A stretch of DNA of 64,000 nt from CAITSH01 sp025356665 (GTDB taxonomy: Bacteria > Pseudomonadota > Gammaproteobacteria > Burkholderiales > SG8-39), in contig JANXRV010000090.1 in assembly GCA_025356665.1 (NCBI GenBank), forward strand, positions 1 through 64,000, written 5' to 3'. This document shows, piece after piece, positions 26,200-35,909 of the stretch. The translations under genes and the position numbers were made by a program. The notes beneath the pieces are model-generated. The model was not told the DNA's origin and searched no databases. It saw only the letters and a list, made by a program, of their open reading frames with translations. The stretch's first letter is position 1. Every line of letters starts with the position of its first letter.

Positions 26200-27285
26200 A
26201 TGGAAGGCACACCAAAGGTAGTCATCCTCTGCCCCTATCCCCTTGGCATCAGCCCGGGACAACGCTTCCGGTTTGAACAATACCTGGAGATTTTGCGGGA
26301 AAAGAATATCAGCATCGACATCCAGCCCTTTCTAGACATGGGCACGATGGAAATTCTTTACAAGCCAGGCCACCTGCTGCGAAAAGTCCTCGGAGTCTTC
26401 CTGGGTTTCGGCCGCCGGATGGTCTCTATGCCCGGAGTACTCCGATACGACTATGTCTTCATTTATCGGGAAGCCTCACCGCTTGGCCCACCAATTTTCG
26501 AGACTATCCTTTTTCTGTTCGGCCGAAAGGTGATATTCGATTTTGATGACGCGATCTTCATTCGTAGCACCTCGTCGGTAAATAGGCTCATTGATTTCGC
26601 GAAATGGTCTTCCAAAATCCAGTTCATCACACGCCATAGCAGCGCTGTTTCCGTTTGCAATCGCTTTCTGATTGACTGGGCACGGCAGTTCAATGCAAAC
26701 GTCTTGCTCGTGCCAACGACGATTGATGCCGATTATCACAAACCCATAAGCAAACCCCCGGTCACCGCGCGATCACCGATCATCGGCTGGACAGGCACCC
26801 ACTCAACGATGGGATATCTGGACCTGGTCCGTCCCGCCCTGGCGGCGTTGCAAGAGAACTATGACTTTGAGTTCCGGGTCATCTGCAACGTGGATCCGGG
26901 ATTCGCCGAACTGAAAAATTACCGCTTTATCCAATGGCAACTTGCCACGGAAATTGAGGACCTCGCCGCCATTGATATCGGGCTCATGCCCGTCCCTGAG
27001 GGAGAATGGGAGCAGGGCAAAGTCGGGTTCAAGGCCATTCAATATTCTGGCGTCGAGGCGGTTCCTGTCGTCTCCTCGACCGGCTCCGGTCATGAGGTCG
27101 TCCTTGACGGAAAAACCGGGCTGGTCATCAACAACGATACGGATTCTTGGATCCGCGCACTGTCCTCCCTGCTGGAAAGACCGCAACGTATCGCCACGAT
27201 GGGCAAAGCCGCTAGAGAGTATATTGTGTCCCGCTATTCTGTCCGCTCACAGGCGCAAACCTACGCCCGCCTTTTTGGCAAATGA
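26200..27285 (+). CDS. GT4-like glycosyltransferase (GT-B fold)
   Basis: KVVILCPYPLGISPGQRFRFEQYLE at the N-terminus and VIFDFDDAIFI near residue 110 mark a recurrent GT-B subgroup in polysaccharide loci. The C-terminal half has IIGWTGTHSTMGYL and VGFKAIQYSGVEAVPVVSS, the donor-binding end with the Glu of the EX7E-like region replaced by this form. The longer frame from 26104 overlaps the FkbM gene; ATG 26200 gives 361 residues. Specificity is unknown. Confidence 0.85.
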   Translation: MEGTPKVVILCPYPLGISPGQRFRFEQYLEILREKNISIDIQPFLDMGTMEILYKPGHLLRKVLGVFLGFGRRMVSMPGVLRYDYVFIYREASPLGPPIFETILFLFGRKVIFDFDDAIFIRSTSSVNRLIDFAKWSSKIQFITRHSSAVSVCNRFLIDWARQFNANVLLVPTTIDADYHKPISKPPVTARSPIIGWTGTHSTMGYLDLVRPALAALQENYDFEFRVICNVDPGFAELKNYRFIQWQLATEIEDLAAIDIGLMPVPEGEWEQGKVGFKAIQYSGVEAVPVVSSTGSGHEVVLDGKTGLVINNDTDSWIRALSSLLERPQRIATMGKAAREYIVSRYSVRSQAQTYARLFGK

Positions 27286-27341
27286 CTACCATGCGAAGCG
27301 AAGCGGCAAACTCTCACCATGTATTAATCAAGGATTGACCA

Positions 27342-28268
27342 TTGAAGATATCGAGCGACACACGGGTCTATGTGGCCGGCTGCGGCGGCATGCTGGGAGA
27401 TGCCGTATATGCCCGCTTGAAAACGACAGGCGCAACCATCAAGGCGACCGACATCGATTGCAATGAGCCCTGGCTCGGATACGCCGACGTAAGGGACTAT
27501 GCGGCCATTCGCATTGACATTGCGGCATTCAAGCCGGACCTGATCATCAATCTTGCGGCGCTTACCGATCTGGAATTCTGTGAGACCGAGCAGGAAAATT
27601 CCTGGTTGACCAACGCACTTGGCGCCGAGAATCTCGGTCTGATCTCAATGCAACTGGATGTCCCGTATGTCTATATCTCGACTGCGGGCATCGTCGACGG
27701 TGAACGCGATGTCTACAACGATTTTCACATGCCCAACCCGCTATCCGTTTATGCGCAGTCCAAGTATTACGGCGAGCAGTACTTGAGGAATAGCGTGACA
27801 AAGCACTTCGTTATTCGCGCAGGTTGGATGATGGGCGGCGGCCCCCGCAAGGACAAAAAATTCATCAACAAGATATATAAGCAGATCCGCGCCGGTGCGA
27901 CCGAATTGTTTGTTGTCGATGACAAGCTTGGCACACCGACCTACACCGTGGACTTCGCGAATGGCCTGTGCACAATCGTAGAGAGCGAGCAGTACGGTCT
28001 GTACAACCAGGTTTGCAATGGAGCGGCCAGCCGCTTCGACGTGGCCAGAGAGTTCTTACGCCTGCTTGACCTCACAGACAAGATCAAACTGACAGTGGTT
28101 TCGTCCGACCATTTCAAGGCCCAGTATCACGCCCCGAGACCCGCCAGCGAGAAACTCATCAATCTGAAACTGAATCAACGCGGACTGAACCGCATGCGCG
28201 ACTGGAATGTCTGCCTATCCGAGTACGCGGAAGTTTTCAAGGCGGATCTACGGAAAAATACGGCTTGA
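27342..28268 (+). CDS. RmlD-like sugar-nucleotide reductase (SDR)
   Basis: RVYVAGCGGMLGDAVYARL is the glycine motif in RmlD style, followed by DLIINLAALTDLEFCETE, VPYVYISTAGIVDG and the catalytic YAQSK in PLSVYAQSKYYGE. The 308-residue length is that of dTDP-4-dehydrorhamnose reductases, which act after RmlC. Start is TTG with AGGA 6 to 8 bases upstream. It may reduce the RmlC-like product from elsewhere in the locus; because rfbA and rfbB are not in the window I do not name it rfbD. Confidence 0.85.
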   Translation: MKISSDTRVYVAGCGGMLGDAVYARLKTTGATIKATDIDCNEPWLGYADVRDYAAIRIDIAAFKPDLIINLAALTDLEFCETEQENSWLTNALGAENLGLISMQLDVPYVYISTAGIVDGERDVYNDFHMPNPLSVYAQSKYYGEQYLRNSVTKHFVIRAGWMMGGGPRKDKKFINKIYKQIRAGATELFVVDDKLGTPTYTVDFANGLCTIVESEQYGLYNQVCNGAASRFDVAREFLRLLDLTDKIKLTVVSSDHFKAQYHAPRPASEKLINLKLNQRGLNRMRDWNVCLSEYAEVFKADLRKNTA

Positions 28269-28381
28269 AAGCCTCTGTGCTGACGGGCCCGCTGGCTGTG
28301 GATAGCACGGCGCACTCCGCAACCCGTCGCCCGCGTTGCGCCTGGCTCACCCGATACTTATCCCGACGGACTTAACAACGA

Positions 28382-30322
28382 ATGTGTGGAATCGCCGGAT
28401 TCGTCGCGCCTAGCTGGCTCAATGCCGACGCGATCCCGCTCGCCCTACGAATGGCAAGCACGCTCTCCCGCCGCGGCCCCGATGACAGCGGGGTCTGGGT
28501 TGATGAGAATTGCGGTGTCGCACTGGCACACCGGCGCTTATCGATACTTGATTTGAGCCCGGATGGCCACCAACCCATGCCATCAGCCGATGGCCGCTAT
28601 GTCATCTCCTTCAACGGCGAGATCTACAACCATGCGGCGCTGCGCGCGGAGTTGGCCGGATACCCCTGGCGCGGGCGTTCGGACACCGAGGTGATGCTCG
28701 CTGCGATCGGGCAATGGGGTCTCGAGCAATCTCTTGCGCGTTTTGTCGGCATGTTCGCGTTTGCGCTATGGGATCGAGAGAATCGCGTGCTGGTGCTTGC
28801 GCGGGACCGCATGGGTGAAAAGCCGCTTTATTACGGCATTCAGGGATCGACCCTCGTATTCGGATCTGAATTAAAAGCCCTGCGTGCGCACCCGGCCTGG
28901 AACGCCGCAATCGATCGTGATGCGCTGGGAAGGTACCTGGAACTGGGGTACGTCCCCTCACCCCAGTCCATCTACCTCGGTGTGCAAAAACTTCCCCCCG
29001 GCAGCTTTGTAAGCTTTGATACGTCCACAAAGGTACTGGGTCAGCCAAAATTTTATTGGTCTCCGATCGAGGCGGCAAAGACCGCGCGCTCGGCGCCGTT
29101 CCAAGGGAGTGCGTCCGAGGCAGGCGATACGCTGGAGTCGATGCTGCGCGACACACTCGCCCTGCAAAGCTTCGCGGATGTACCGGTTGGCGCATTCCTG
29201 TCCGGCGGGATCGATTCTTCGCTTATTGTCGCCTTGCTGCAAACGCAGTCGAGCAAGCCGGTACAGACATTTACCATCGGCTTTCGGGAGCAAGGCTACG
29301 ATGAGGCGGGGTTTGCTGCAGCCATCGCGCGGCATCTGGGATGTACCCACACCGAGTTGTACGTGGATGCCGCTGACGCGATCGGCTTGATTCCCGGTCT
29401 ACCGGAAATCTACGATGAGCCCTTCGCAGACTCATCGCAGTTGCCGGTAATCCTGGTGTCAAAACTCGCGCGCCAGCATGTCACCGTCTGTCTTTCTGGC
29501 GATGGCGGGGACGAACTCTTTGGCGGTTATAACCGGTATCGTTGGGGACCGCGGCTTGCGGCATGGAACGACCGGCTGCCAGGGCCGATACGCCGCGGCG
29601 CTGCAAACGCGATGACTGCCCCGTCGCCAGAACAATGGGATGCGCTCGCCCAAGGACTGCACCGCGTCCTGCCCTGGGCGCCTCTCCCGACCACATTCGG
29701 CAGCAAGCTGCACAAAATGGCCGGGTTACTTGGCGCCTGCGATGAGTACGAACTGTATCAACGCCTCATCTCAGTGTGGCCCGATGCCATTCCACGCGCG
29801 ATAGCGGGTACTACCCGCATTTCACCCAGCTTCAAAGCCCTGCCCGACACGCTGTCCTTCGCAGAACGCATGATGCTCAGTGACAGCAGCGGCTACCTGC
29901 CCGATGACATCCTTGTCAAGGTGGATCGCGCAAGCATGGCAGCGAGCCTGGAAGCCCGCGCGCCGTTCCTGGACCATCGCATTTTCGAATTCGCCTGGAG
30001 CTTGCCAGCGCATTACCGGCTCGATGCGACAGGCGGCAAGTTGCCCTTGCGCCGTCTGCTTGATCGACTCCTCCCTCGTTCACTCACAGAACGTCCCAAG
30101 GCGGGGTTTGCCGTGCCGGTTGGCCAATGGCTGCGCGGCCCGTTGCGCGAATGGGCAGCGGCACTGCTCGACCCGGAACGAATACGTCGCGAGGGCCTGC
30201 TGGATCCGGCCCCGGTACAACAAATGTGGAATGAGCACCTGGCGGGCCACCGGGACTGGCATCCCCCCTTGTGGACGGTGCTGATGTTCCAATCCTGGTA
30301 TGAAAAAAACTATGGTGGCTAA
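28382..30322 (+). CDS. asnB: Asparagine synthase (glutamine-hydrolysing) family amidotransferase
   Basis: Cys2 in MCGIAGF is the glutaminase nucleophile; RRGPDDSG (about 30-37) and NGEIYN (78-83) complete that domain. The synthetase half has the PP-loop SGGIDSS (274-280) and SGDGGDELFGGYNRY. Length is 646 residues. Such AsnB paralogues in O-antigen and EPS loci are thought to amidate uronic acids or similar carboxyl sugars rather than make free asparagine, though that is not visible here. The next gene starts 23 bases inside this one. A second paralogue lies at 42941. Confidence 0.93.
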   Translation: MCGIAGFVAPSWLNADAIPLALRMASTLSRRGPDDSGVWVDENCGVALAHRRLSILDLSPDGHQPMPSADGRYVISFNGEIYNHAALRAELAGYPWRGRSDTEVMLAAIGQWGLEQSLARFVGMFAFALWDRENRVLVLARDRMGEKPLYYGIQGSTLVFGSELKALRAHPAWNAAIDRDALGRYLELGYVPSPQSIYLGVQKLPPGSFVSFDTSTKVLGQPKFYWSPIEAAKTARSAPFQGSASEAGDTLESMLRDTLALQSFADVPVGAFLSGGIDSSLIVALLQTQSSKPVQTFTIGFREQGYDEAGFAAAIARHLGCTHTELYVDAADAIGLIPGLPEIYDEPFADSSQLPVILVSKLARQHVTVCLSGDGGDELFGGYNRYRWGPRLAAWNDRLPGPIRRGAANAMTAPSPEQWDALAQGLHRVLPWAPLPTTFGSKLHKMAGLLGACDEYELYQRLISVWPDAIPRAIAGTTRISPSFKALPDTLSFAERMMLSDSSGYLPDDILVKVDRASMAASLEARAPFLDHRIFEFAWSLPAHYRLDATGGKLPLRRLLDRLLPRSLTERPKAGFAVPVGQWLRGPLREWAAALLDPERIRREGLLDPAPVQQMWNEHLAGHRDWHPPLWTVLMFQSWYEKNYGG

Positions 30323-31451
30323 GGTGCCGCGTCTTCTGTTTTTCGTGACCGAAGACTGGTATTTCTGCTCGCACCGGCTGCCCATCGCGATAGCCGCCAA
30401 ACAGGCAGGGTTCGATGTCTGGGTGCTGACGCGTGAGATGGCGCATGGGAGCGTCATTCGCAATGCCGGACTGAATCTTGTTCATATCGATCTGACGCGA
30501 GGCGGCTGCAATCCGTTTCGGGAGCTTCGTGTGCTCGCCAGAGCCGTGCGCGCATATCGGGACCTCCGGCCGGATATCGTTCATCATGTGGCAATGAAGC
30601 CGGTGATTTACGGCTCGATAGCCGCGCGTATGAGCCCTGTCGCCGGCGTGATCAATGCGCTTGGGGGGCTGGGGTACATGTTCACTTCAAAGGACCCTGT
30701 CGCCCGCCTGCTGCGTCCGATAGCCGAGTTCTGGCTGCGTATCGGTCTGCGCCGAAAGGCGAGTGTGACCTTGCTGCAAAACCCCGATGATCTCGCCCTG
30801 CTCTGCGAGCACGGCATTGTGCGGGCTGCGGATGTGAAATTGATTCCCGGCTCTGGCGTCGATACGCGGCGCTTTTCTCCCGTGCCGCCGCCGGCGGGCG
30901 CCGTCACCGTCGTCCTGGCAGCACGCATGCTGCGCGACAAAGGCGTTGTCGAGTTTGTGGAGGCAGCGCGGCAGCTGGGGGGAAGCACTTCAACGGCACG
31001 CTTCATCCTGGTCGGCGATCCCGACCCGTCGAATCCTGCCTCCCTCGGCATCGGGCAGCTTCGCGATTGGGTCGCTGAAGGCGTTGTCGAATGGTGGGGA
31101 TGGCGCGAGGACATGGCCAAAGTTTATCAAAGCGCCCACATCGCCTGCCTACCGTCTTATCGCGAAGGCTTCCCTAAATCATTGCAGGAAGCGGCCGCCT
31201 GTGGTCTTCCGATTGTGACAACGGATGTGCCTGGCTGTCGCGAAGTGGTGCCCGCAGGGGAGAACGGCGTTCTGGTGCGCCGCCAGGATGCCGCCGCACT
31301 CGCCCAAGCAATGGCCAAACTCATCGCGGATCCGCTGCTGCGCGCCCGCATGGGTGCGGCGAGCAGAAAGCTCGCTGAGGATACGTTTTCGGTAGAACAC
31401 ATTGTTGCGCTGACCCTTGACACCTATAAAGGCTTGATTTCCGCCAGATGA
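30300..31451 (+). CDS. GT4 family glycosyltransferase
   Basis: RLLFFVTEDWYFCSHRLPIA opens the acceptor domain, PDIVHHVAMKPVIYG is typical of the PglA/WbpY-like branch, and the donor domain ends with CLPSYREGFPKSLQEAAACGLPIVTTD, the E-x7-E motif. It overlaps asnB by 23 bases. Length 383 is normal. This branch often adds the second sugar on a lipid-linked N-acetylated sugar, which would fit the WecA-type gene downstream. Confidence 0.92.
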   Translation: MKKTMVAKVPRLLFFVTEDWYFCSHRLPIAIAAKQAGFDVWVLTREMAHGSVIRNAGLNLVHIDLTRGGCNPFRELRVLARAVRAYRDLRPDIVHHVAMKPVIYGSIAARMSPVAGVINALGGLGYMFTSKDPVARLLRPIAEFWLRIGLRRKASVTLLQNPDDLALLCEHGIVRAADVKLIPGSGVDTRRFSPVPPPAGAVTVVLAARMLRDKGVVEFVEAARQLGGSTSTARFILVGDPDPSNPASLGIGQLRDWVAEGVVEWWGWREDMAKVYQSAHIACLPSYREGFPKSLQEAAACGLPIVTTDVPGCREVVPAGENGVLVRRQDAAALAQAMAKLIADPLLRARMGAASRKLAEDTFSVEHIVALTLDTYKGLISAR

Positions 31452-31480
31452 AACCTCCCCGAAAAGCCATCTCCATGCGA

Positions 31481-31497
31481 TAATATATTGTATATTA
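31481..31497. promoter_or_regulatory. 17-base AT-only palindrome upstream of the phosphatase-like gene
   Basis: taatata-ttg-tatatta is an inverted repeat with 7-base arms, in the 53-base gap between the GT4 gene and the gene at 31505. GATAAT (31479-31484) overlaps it and could be a -10 box. It could be an operator or simply promoter-like AT-rich DNA. Confidence 0.35.
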
Positions 31498-31504
31498 AGG
31501 CTAT

Positions 31505-32833
31505 TTGTACAAACTCCACACTCGGAATAGCACCATCAATACCCAAGCCATTCTTTTGCTCGAAATAAACGAACTCAACTTCGAGTACGTTGATCACTAT
31601 GTCGCCCAAGGCGAGCTGCCCAATTTCAAGCGGCTGATCGCTCAGCATGGCTATGCGCAAACTCGCTCGGAAGATGTCTACGAAAACATCGAACCCTGGA
31701 TCCAGTGGGTCAGCGTCCACACCGGCAAGACCTACGCCGAGCACAAGGTGTTCCGGTTGGGCGATGCCCCCGGCTCGGGACTGGAACAAATCTGGGAAAC
31801 ACTGGAAAAACGCGGGCTCAAGGTTGCTGCACTATCCCCTATGAACGTGGGCAACACCCTGACGGCGCCCGCATTTTTCGTTCCCGATCCGTGGACTATC
31901 GCGCCGGTCAGCGGCTCGGCGGTGCTAAAGCGCCTTTACAAAGCCATCGCGCAGGCGGTCAATGACAACGCCCAGGCTCGCATTACCATACGTTCGGCGT
32001 TTGACCTAATAGTCGGCTTTATCGCCTATGGACGCCTGCGCAATCTCGCCCAATACCTGCGCGATGTGATCCGTTCGCCGCGGGCGCATTGGGCCAAAGC
32101 CTTGTTCCTTGACCGGCTGCTGTCAGATTGCTTCATCAAACTATGGCATTCCAGCCGTCCTGATTTTTCGTCGCTGTTTCTGAATGCCGGCGCGCATCTG
32201 CAGCACCATTATCTGTTCAATTCGGGCGCCTACGCCGGCACACAAAAAAATCCGGCATGGTATATCCCAAGCGGCGCCGATCCTATTCTCGAGGTCTGCC
32301 GACTCTACGACCGTCTACTCGGCGATGTGCTCGCGCTCGATCCGAAGCTGCGGGTCCTGGTTGCGACCGGACTGCACCAGGACCCGGTGTCCAAACCGGT
32401 TTATTACTGGCGCCTTCGCGACCACACTGCATTTTTGCGCGGCATCGGCTGCCGCTTCGCGTCGGTGCAGCCGCGGATGTCGCGTGATTTCGTTGTGATG
32501 TTCGACGATGCCGCACAAGCGGACATGGCCCAGACCCTTTTGTCCTCCGGCCGTGACCATAGAGGTGTTCCTTTATTCGAAGTGGACAATCGTGGCGTCA
32601 GCCTCTTCGTCACCCTTACCTACCCCGATGCCATTGATGTGGGCTTTCAAGTCTCTTTTGGCGATACGGTAATCAGCTCTTTCCACAACGACGTAGTATT
32701 CGAGGCGATAAAGAACGCCCATCACAACCAGATCGGCTACCTGCTCGATACCGGTTCGAGGCGGGTCGAACGCACTGAGGACACTATCGCGCTCACCGAT
32801 ATCTGGCGACGAGTCGTTTCCGCTTTCCCGTAA
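31505..32833 (+). CDS. Alkaline-phosphatase-superfamily-like protein (type I phosphodiesterase-like)
   Basis: The N-terminal pattern, a buried strand AILLLEINELNF, then GELPNFKRLIAQHGYA and WVSVHTGKTYAEHKVF, follows the layout of type I phosphodiesterases (usually DGxxxxx, LPNxxxLxxxG, W.s..TG..p..Hg). The expected first metal Asp is a Glu here, and the later His/Asp metal segments (GAHLQHHYLF, TGLHQDPVS) are atypical, so activity is uncertain. Start is TTG 31505; length is 442. No signal peptide is obvious, although acidic loops suggest a soluble enzyme. It could transfer or remove a phospho-group on the glycan. Confidence 0.6.
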   Translation: MYKLHTRNSTINTQAILLLEINELNFEYVDHYVAQGELPNFKRLIAQHGYAQTRSEDVYENIEPWIQWVSVHTGKTYAEHKVFRLGDAPGSGLEQIWETLEKRGLKVAALSPMNVGNTLTAPAFFVPDPWTIAPVSGSAVLKRLYKAIAQAVNDNAQARITIRSAFDLIVGFIAYGRLRNLAQYLRDVIRSPRAHWAKALFLDRLLSDCFIKLWHSSRPDFSSLFLNAGAHLQHHYLFNSGAYAGTQKNPAWYIPSGADPILEVCRLYDRLLGDVLALDPKLRVLVATGLHQDPVSKPVYYWRLRDHTAFLRGIGCRFASVQPRMSRDFVVMFDDAAQADMAQTLLSSGRDHRGVPLFEVDNRGVSLFVTLTYPDAIDVGFQVSFGDTVISSFHNDVVFEAIKNAHHNQIGYLLDTGSRRVERTEDTIALTDIWRRVVSAFP

Positions 32834-32845
32834 CGCATCGACCCC

Positions 32846-33889
32846 TTGAACCGGCTTATCTTTCACGCGCTGCTCGCCTTCACGATCACCGCCTTCCTCG
32901 CGCACTTCCTGCGCCGTCCCGCGCTGCGCATCGGCTTGGTCGATATCCCCGGAGGGCGCAAACAGCACGCGGGCGAAATTCCGGTAATCGGAGGCATCGC
33001 CATGTTTTGCGGCTTTACCTTCTCGCTCTTGGGTGTGGGGAAACTGGACGGTGCGAATTTAAGCCTGGTCTGCGCCCTCGCCCTGATGATAATGGTCGGC
33101 GCCCTCGATGATATGCGTGACCTTGCTGCCAGGCATAAATTCGTGGCCCAGATTATCGCCGCGCTGTTCATGACCTCATGGGCCGGCAATTATGTCGGTC
33201 AGGTCGGCAATCTGCTCGGTTTCGGGTCGCTAAGCCTTTACAACTGGGCCATACCGTTCACCGTGATATGCGTTCTCGGCGTGATCAACGCCATAAACAT
33301 GCTGGACGGCTCGGACGGACTCGCCGGCAGCGTGTGCCTGACGGCGCTGACATGGCTGGCCGTAGCAGCGTGCTTGACCGGTCAGGACATCCCCCTTTTG
33401 ATCGCGGTGCTGATGATAAGCGCCGTTGCTGGATTTTTGCTCTTCAACCTGCGACTGCCCTGGCAAGCCCATGCGCGCGTATTCATGGGCGATGCAGGCA
33501 GCATGATGCTCGGCTTTGCGCTCGTTTGGCTGGCTGTCGATCTGACACAAGGCTCGGGCCACACCCTGCCGCCGATTGTCGCCGTCTGGATTATCGCGCT
33601 GCCACTCGCTGACATGGCCAGGGTCATGCTCACGCGTATCCTGCGCAACCAAAGTCCCTTTGTCGCCGACCGCATTCATCTGCATCATCTTTTGATCGCG
33701 CGCGGCTATAGCAACAATCGTGTCGTGTTAACCATGGCCGCGCTGTCAGCGACGGCGGGCGGTGCGGGCATCGGGGCTTGGAAGCTGGGCGTGCCCGAAT
33801 ATGCTTTGTTCTACGCCTTCATTTTTACGCTGGCCGCCTATTGCCTTGCCCTGCGTCGCTGCAACGCGAATAACGCACCTCCCCGATGA
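32846..33889 (+). CDS. WecA/WbpL-type undecaprenyl-phosphate sugar-1-phosphate transferase
   Basis: A 347-residue polytopic protein with the PNPT family motifs: LVDIPGGRKQHAGEIPVIGGIA near the N-terminus, INMLDGSDGLAG with the catalytic Asp region, VFMGDAGSMMLGF and DRIHLHHLLIARGYS. These enzymes move HexNAc-1-phosphate from UDP-HexNAc to undecaprenyl phosphate and start O-antigen synthesis. It has a TTG start and lies 24 bases before the WbpM-like gene, a pairing known from Pseudomonas (WbpL/WbpM). MraY is unlikely given this context. Confidence 0.92.
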   Translation: MNRLIFHALLAFTITAFLAHFLRRPALRIGLVDIPGGRKQHAGEIPVIGGIAMFCGFTFSLLGVGKLDGANLSLVCALALMIMVGALDDMRDLAARHKFVAQIIAALFMTSWAGNYVGQVGNLLGFGSLSLYNWAIPFTVICVLGVINAINMLDGSDGLAGSVCLTALTWLAVAACLTGQDIPLLIAVLMISAVAGFLLFNLRLPWQAHARVFMGDAGSMMLGFALVWLAVDLTQGSGHTLPPIVAVWIIALPLADMARVMLTRILRNQSPFVADRIHLHHLLIARGYSNNRVVLTMAALSATAGGAGIGAWKLGVPEYALFYAFIFTLAAYCLALRRCNANNAPPR

Positions 33890-33913
33890 GTTACACGCCG
33901 GCGGTTTGCGTAT

Positions 33914-35767
33914 ATGAAGACGCCTGATCAACGCGCCTTGGCCGGACTTATCCACGACAGTGTGGCCATGCTGCTCGCATGCTTGCTCGCCAATTGGATC
34001 TGGCTCAATCTGCAAGGCGGTTCGCATACGGCCCCGCAGATCGGATCGCTTTGGATTGTGCCGATACAAATGCTGGTGTTCTGGCGCATGCGCCTGCACC
34101 AGATTATCTGGCGATACTTTGGCATTCCCGATTTCAGCCGGCTACTAAAGGCCTGCGCCCTTTCGGCGGCAATCTGCATTGTGATTGCCCTGGCAGTCGG
34201 TCTTCCTAATGCGTCGGGGGTCGGGGGCGCGTCCATCGTCGCACTTGACAGCCTGTTACTGCTTTTTCTGACCGGCACCGGCAGGCTGGCCTTCCGCCTC
34301 TGGAAGGAGTCTTCACATCCGGCCGGGAACACCACCGTGCAAAAGCCTGTATTGATCTTGGGTGCCGGAGACGCGGGTGCCGACCTCCTCAAGCACTTGG
34401 CACGCAGTAGGGAGTGGCGGGTTGCCGGCCTGCTCGATGACAACGCCGCCAAGCATGGCCGGCAAATCCAGGGCTGCCCTGTGCTCGGTTCACTAGCTTC
34501 GCTCCCGCGGTTTGCAATGCAGTTGTCGATCACCCAGGCCATCATCGCCCTCCCCGGGCAATCGCACGCCGCGCGGCGTCGGGCAATGGACCTCTGCACC
34601 CAGGCCGGGGTGGCGGTGATGACAGTGCCTTCCTACGATGACATCATGAACGGGAAAATAACCGTTTCGCAAATTCGCAAGGTCGAATTAGACGACCTGC
34701 TCGGGCGCGATCCGGTGATCCTCGACGGCGCGGGGCTGCGCGAGTGGATCAGTGGCCGCACAGTCATGGTCACAGGAGCCGGCGGCTCGATCGGATCGGA
34801 ACTGTGCCGCCAGATTGCGCGCTTCGCACCATCCACCCTGGTGTTGCTCGACGCGAGTGAACTCGCGCTCTACACCCTCGAGCAGGAGTTCGTTCGCAAC
34901 CATTCCGACCAACACATTGCCTGCGTCATTGGCGACGTGAAGGATGGAACACGCCTTGCGGCGCTCATGCGCCGCTTCCAACCAGCGGTGGTTTTCCACG
35001 CCGCAGCCTACAAGCATGTGCCGCTAATGGAGGAACTCAATACCTGGGAGGCGGTGCGAAACAACGTGGCCGGCACGCTTGCGGTGGCGCGCGCGGCGAT
35101 TGAAAACGGCGTCGAGAAATTTGTACTGATCTCCACCGACAAAGCGGTCAACCCAACCAATGTGATGGGCGCGTCCAAACGGCTGGCTGAGTTGGTGTGC
35201 CACAGTCTCAGTACCCAGGCGACGCGGTTTGTGGTGGTGCGCTTCGGCAACGTCCTCGGCTCGACCGGCAGCGTCATCCCAAAATTTCGCGAGCAAATCG
35301 CCCGTGGCGGCCCGATCACCGTCACACACCCGGAAATCACGCGCTACTTCATGTCCATCCCGGAAGCGGCGCAACTCGTGCTGCAGGCCGGCTTGATGGG
35401 CCAAGGCGGCGAGATTTTTGTTTTGGAAATGGGTGATGCGGTGAAGATAGTAGATCTTGCACGCGACCTGATCCGACTATCGGGCTTTGGTGAACAGGAC
35501 ATCCGCATCGAATTCACCGGCCTGCGCGCCGGTGAAAAGTTGTATGAGGAATTGCTCGCAGACAGCGAACAGACTTTGCCAACCCCGCATCCGAAGTTGC
35601 GTATCGCCAAGACCAACACCCATCCGGATACCGCGTGGCGCGATGAGCTGGCGCTTTGGCTTGGAGAGCCTGCATCGCCCTCCGATGACGTGGTGCGCGC
35701 GAGACTGAAGGTCCTGGTGCCGGAGTACGCTCCGACCAACTCTGGGACAAACACCCTACCCGGGTAA
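33914..35767 (+). CDS. wbpM: WbpM/CapD-type UDP-sugar 4,6-dehydratase (membrane-anchored)
   Basis: Several N-terminal hydrophobic helices precede a first Rossmann region (PVLILGAGDAGADLLKHL) and a catalytic SDR domain with VTGAGGSIGSELCRQI, AAYKHVPLMEE and LISTDKAVNPTNVMGASKRLAE, typical of WbpM/FlmA_L dehydratases. They convert UDP-GlcNAc to the 4-keto-6-deoxy sugar used for QuiNAc, FucNAc or bacillosamine-type residues. At 617 residues it is slightly shorter than many WbpM proteins. It is the last plus-strand gene of the locus. Confidence 0.92.
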   Translation: MKTPDQRALAGLIHDSVAMLLACLLANWIWLNLQGGSHTAPQIGSLWIVPIQMLVFWRMRLHQIIWRYFGIPDFSRLLKACALSAAICIVIALAVGLPNASGVGGASIVALDSLLLLFLTGTGRLAFRLWKESSHPAGNTTVQKPVLILGAGDAGADLLKHLARSREWRVAGLLDDNAAKHGRQIQGCPVLGSLASLPRFAMQLSITQAIIALPGQSHAARRRAMDLCTQAGVAVMTVPSYDDIMNGKITVSQIRKVELDDLLGRDPVILDGAGLREWISGRTVMVTGAGGSIGSELCRQIARFAPSTLVLLDASELALYTLEQEFVRNHSDQHIACVIGDVKDGTRLAALMRRFQPAVVFHAAAYKHVPLMEELNTWEAVRNNVAGTLAVARAAIENGVEKFVLISTDKAVNPTNVMGASKRLAELVCHSLSTQATRFVVVRFGNVLGSTGSVIPKFREQIARGGPITVTHPEITRYFMSIPEAAQLVLQAGLMGQGGEIFVLEMGDAVKIVDLARDLIRLSGFGEQDIRIEFTGLRAGEKLYEELLADSEQTLPTPHPKLRIAKTNTHPDTAWRDELALWLGEPASPSDDVVRARLKVLVPEYAPTNSGTNTLPG

Positions 35768-35909
35768 GTCCGCACCCTTGGGTGCTCACGAGCGAGTGCG
35801 GCACGCGGATGTAAAGGTGATTTTTTTGTCATCAAAAATAAGCTGAAACCCTTATCTGGCGCTGCTTTCCAATTTTTAAAGTTGAAGATTTTAGAAAAAT
35901 TTTCAAAAA
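35768..35909. other. AT-rich convergent gap
   Basis: The plus-strand locus and the minus-strand operon meet here. A plus-strand inverted repeat CCGCAC...GTGCGG (35770-35801) is followed about 19 bases later by a run of seven T (35821-35827), too far for a standard terminator. A minus-strand AT-only repeat tttag...ctaaa overlaps the last stop. A bidirectional, weak terminator is possible but not convincing. Confidence 0.35.

Noticed and set aside
35770..35827. Inverted repeat plus T-run as a rho-independent terminator for the plus-strand locus
   Set aside because: The T-run starts about 19 bases after the stem, too far for intrinsic termination; the inner structure is also weak.
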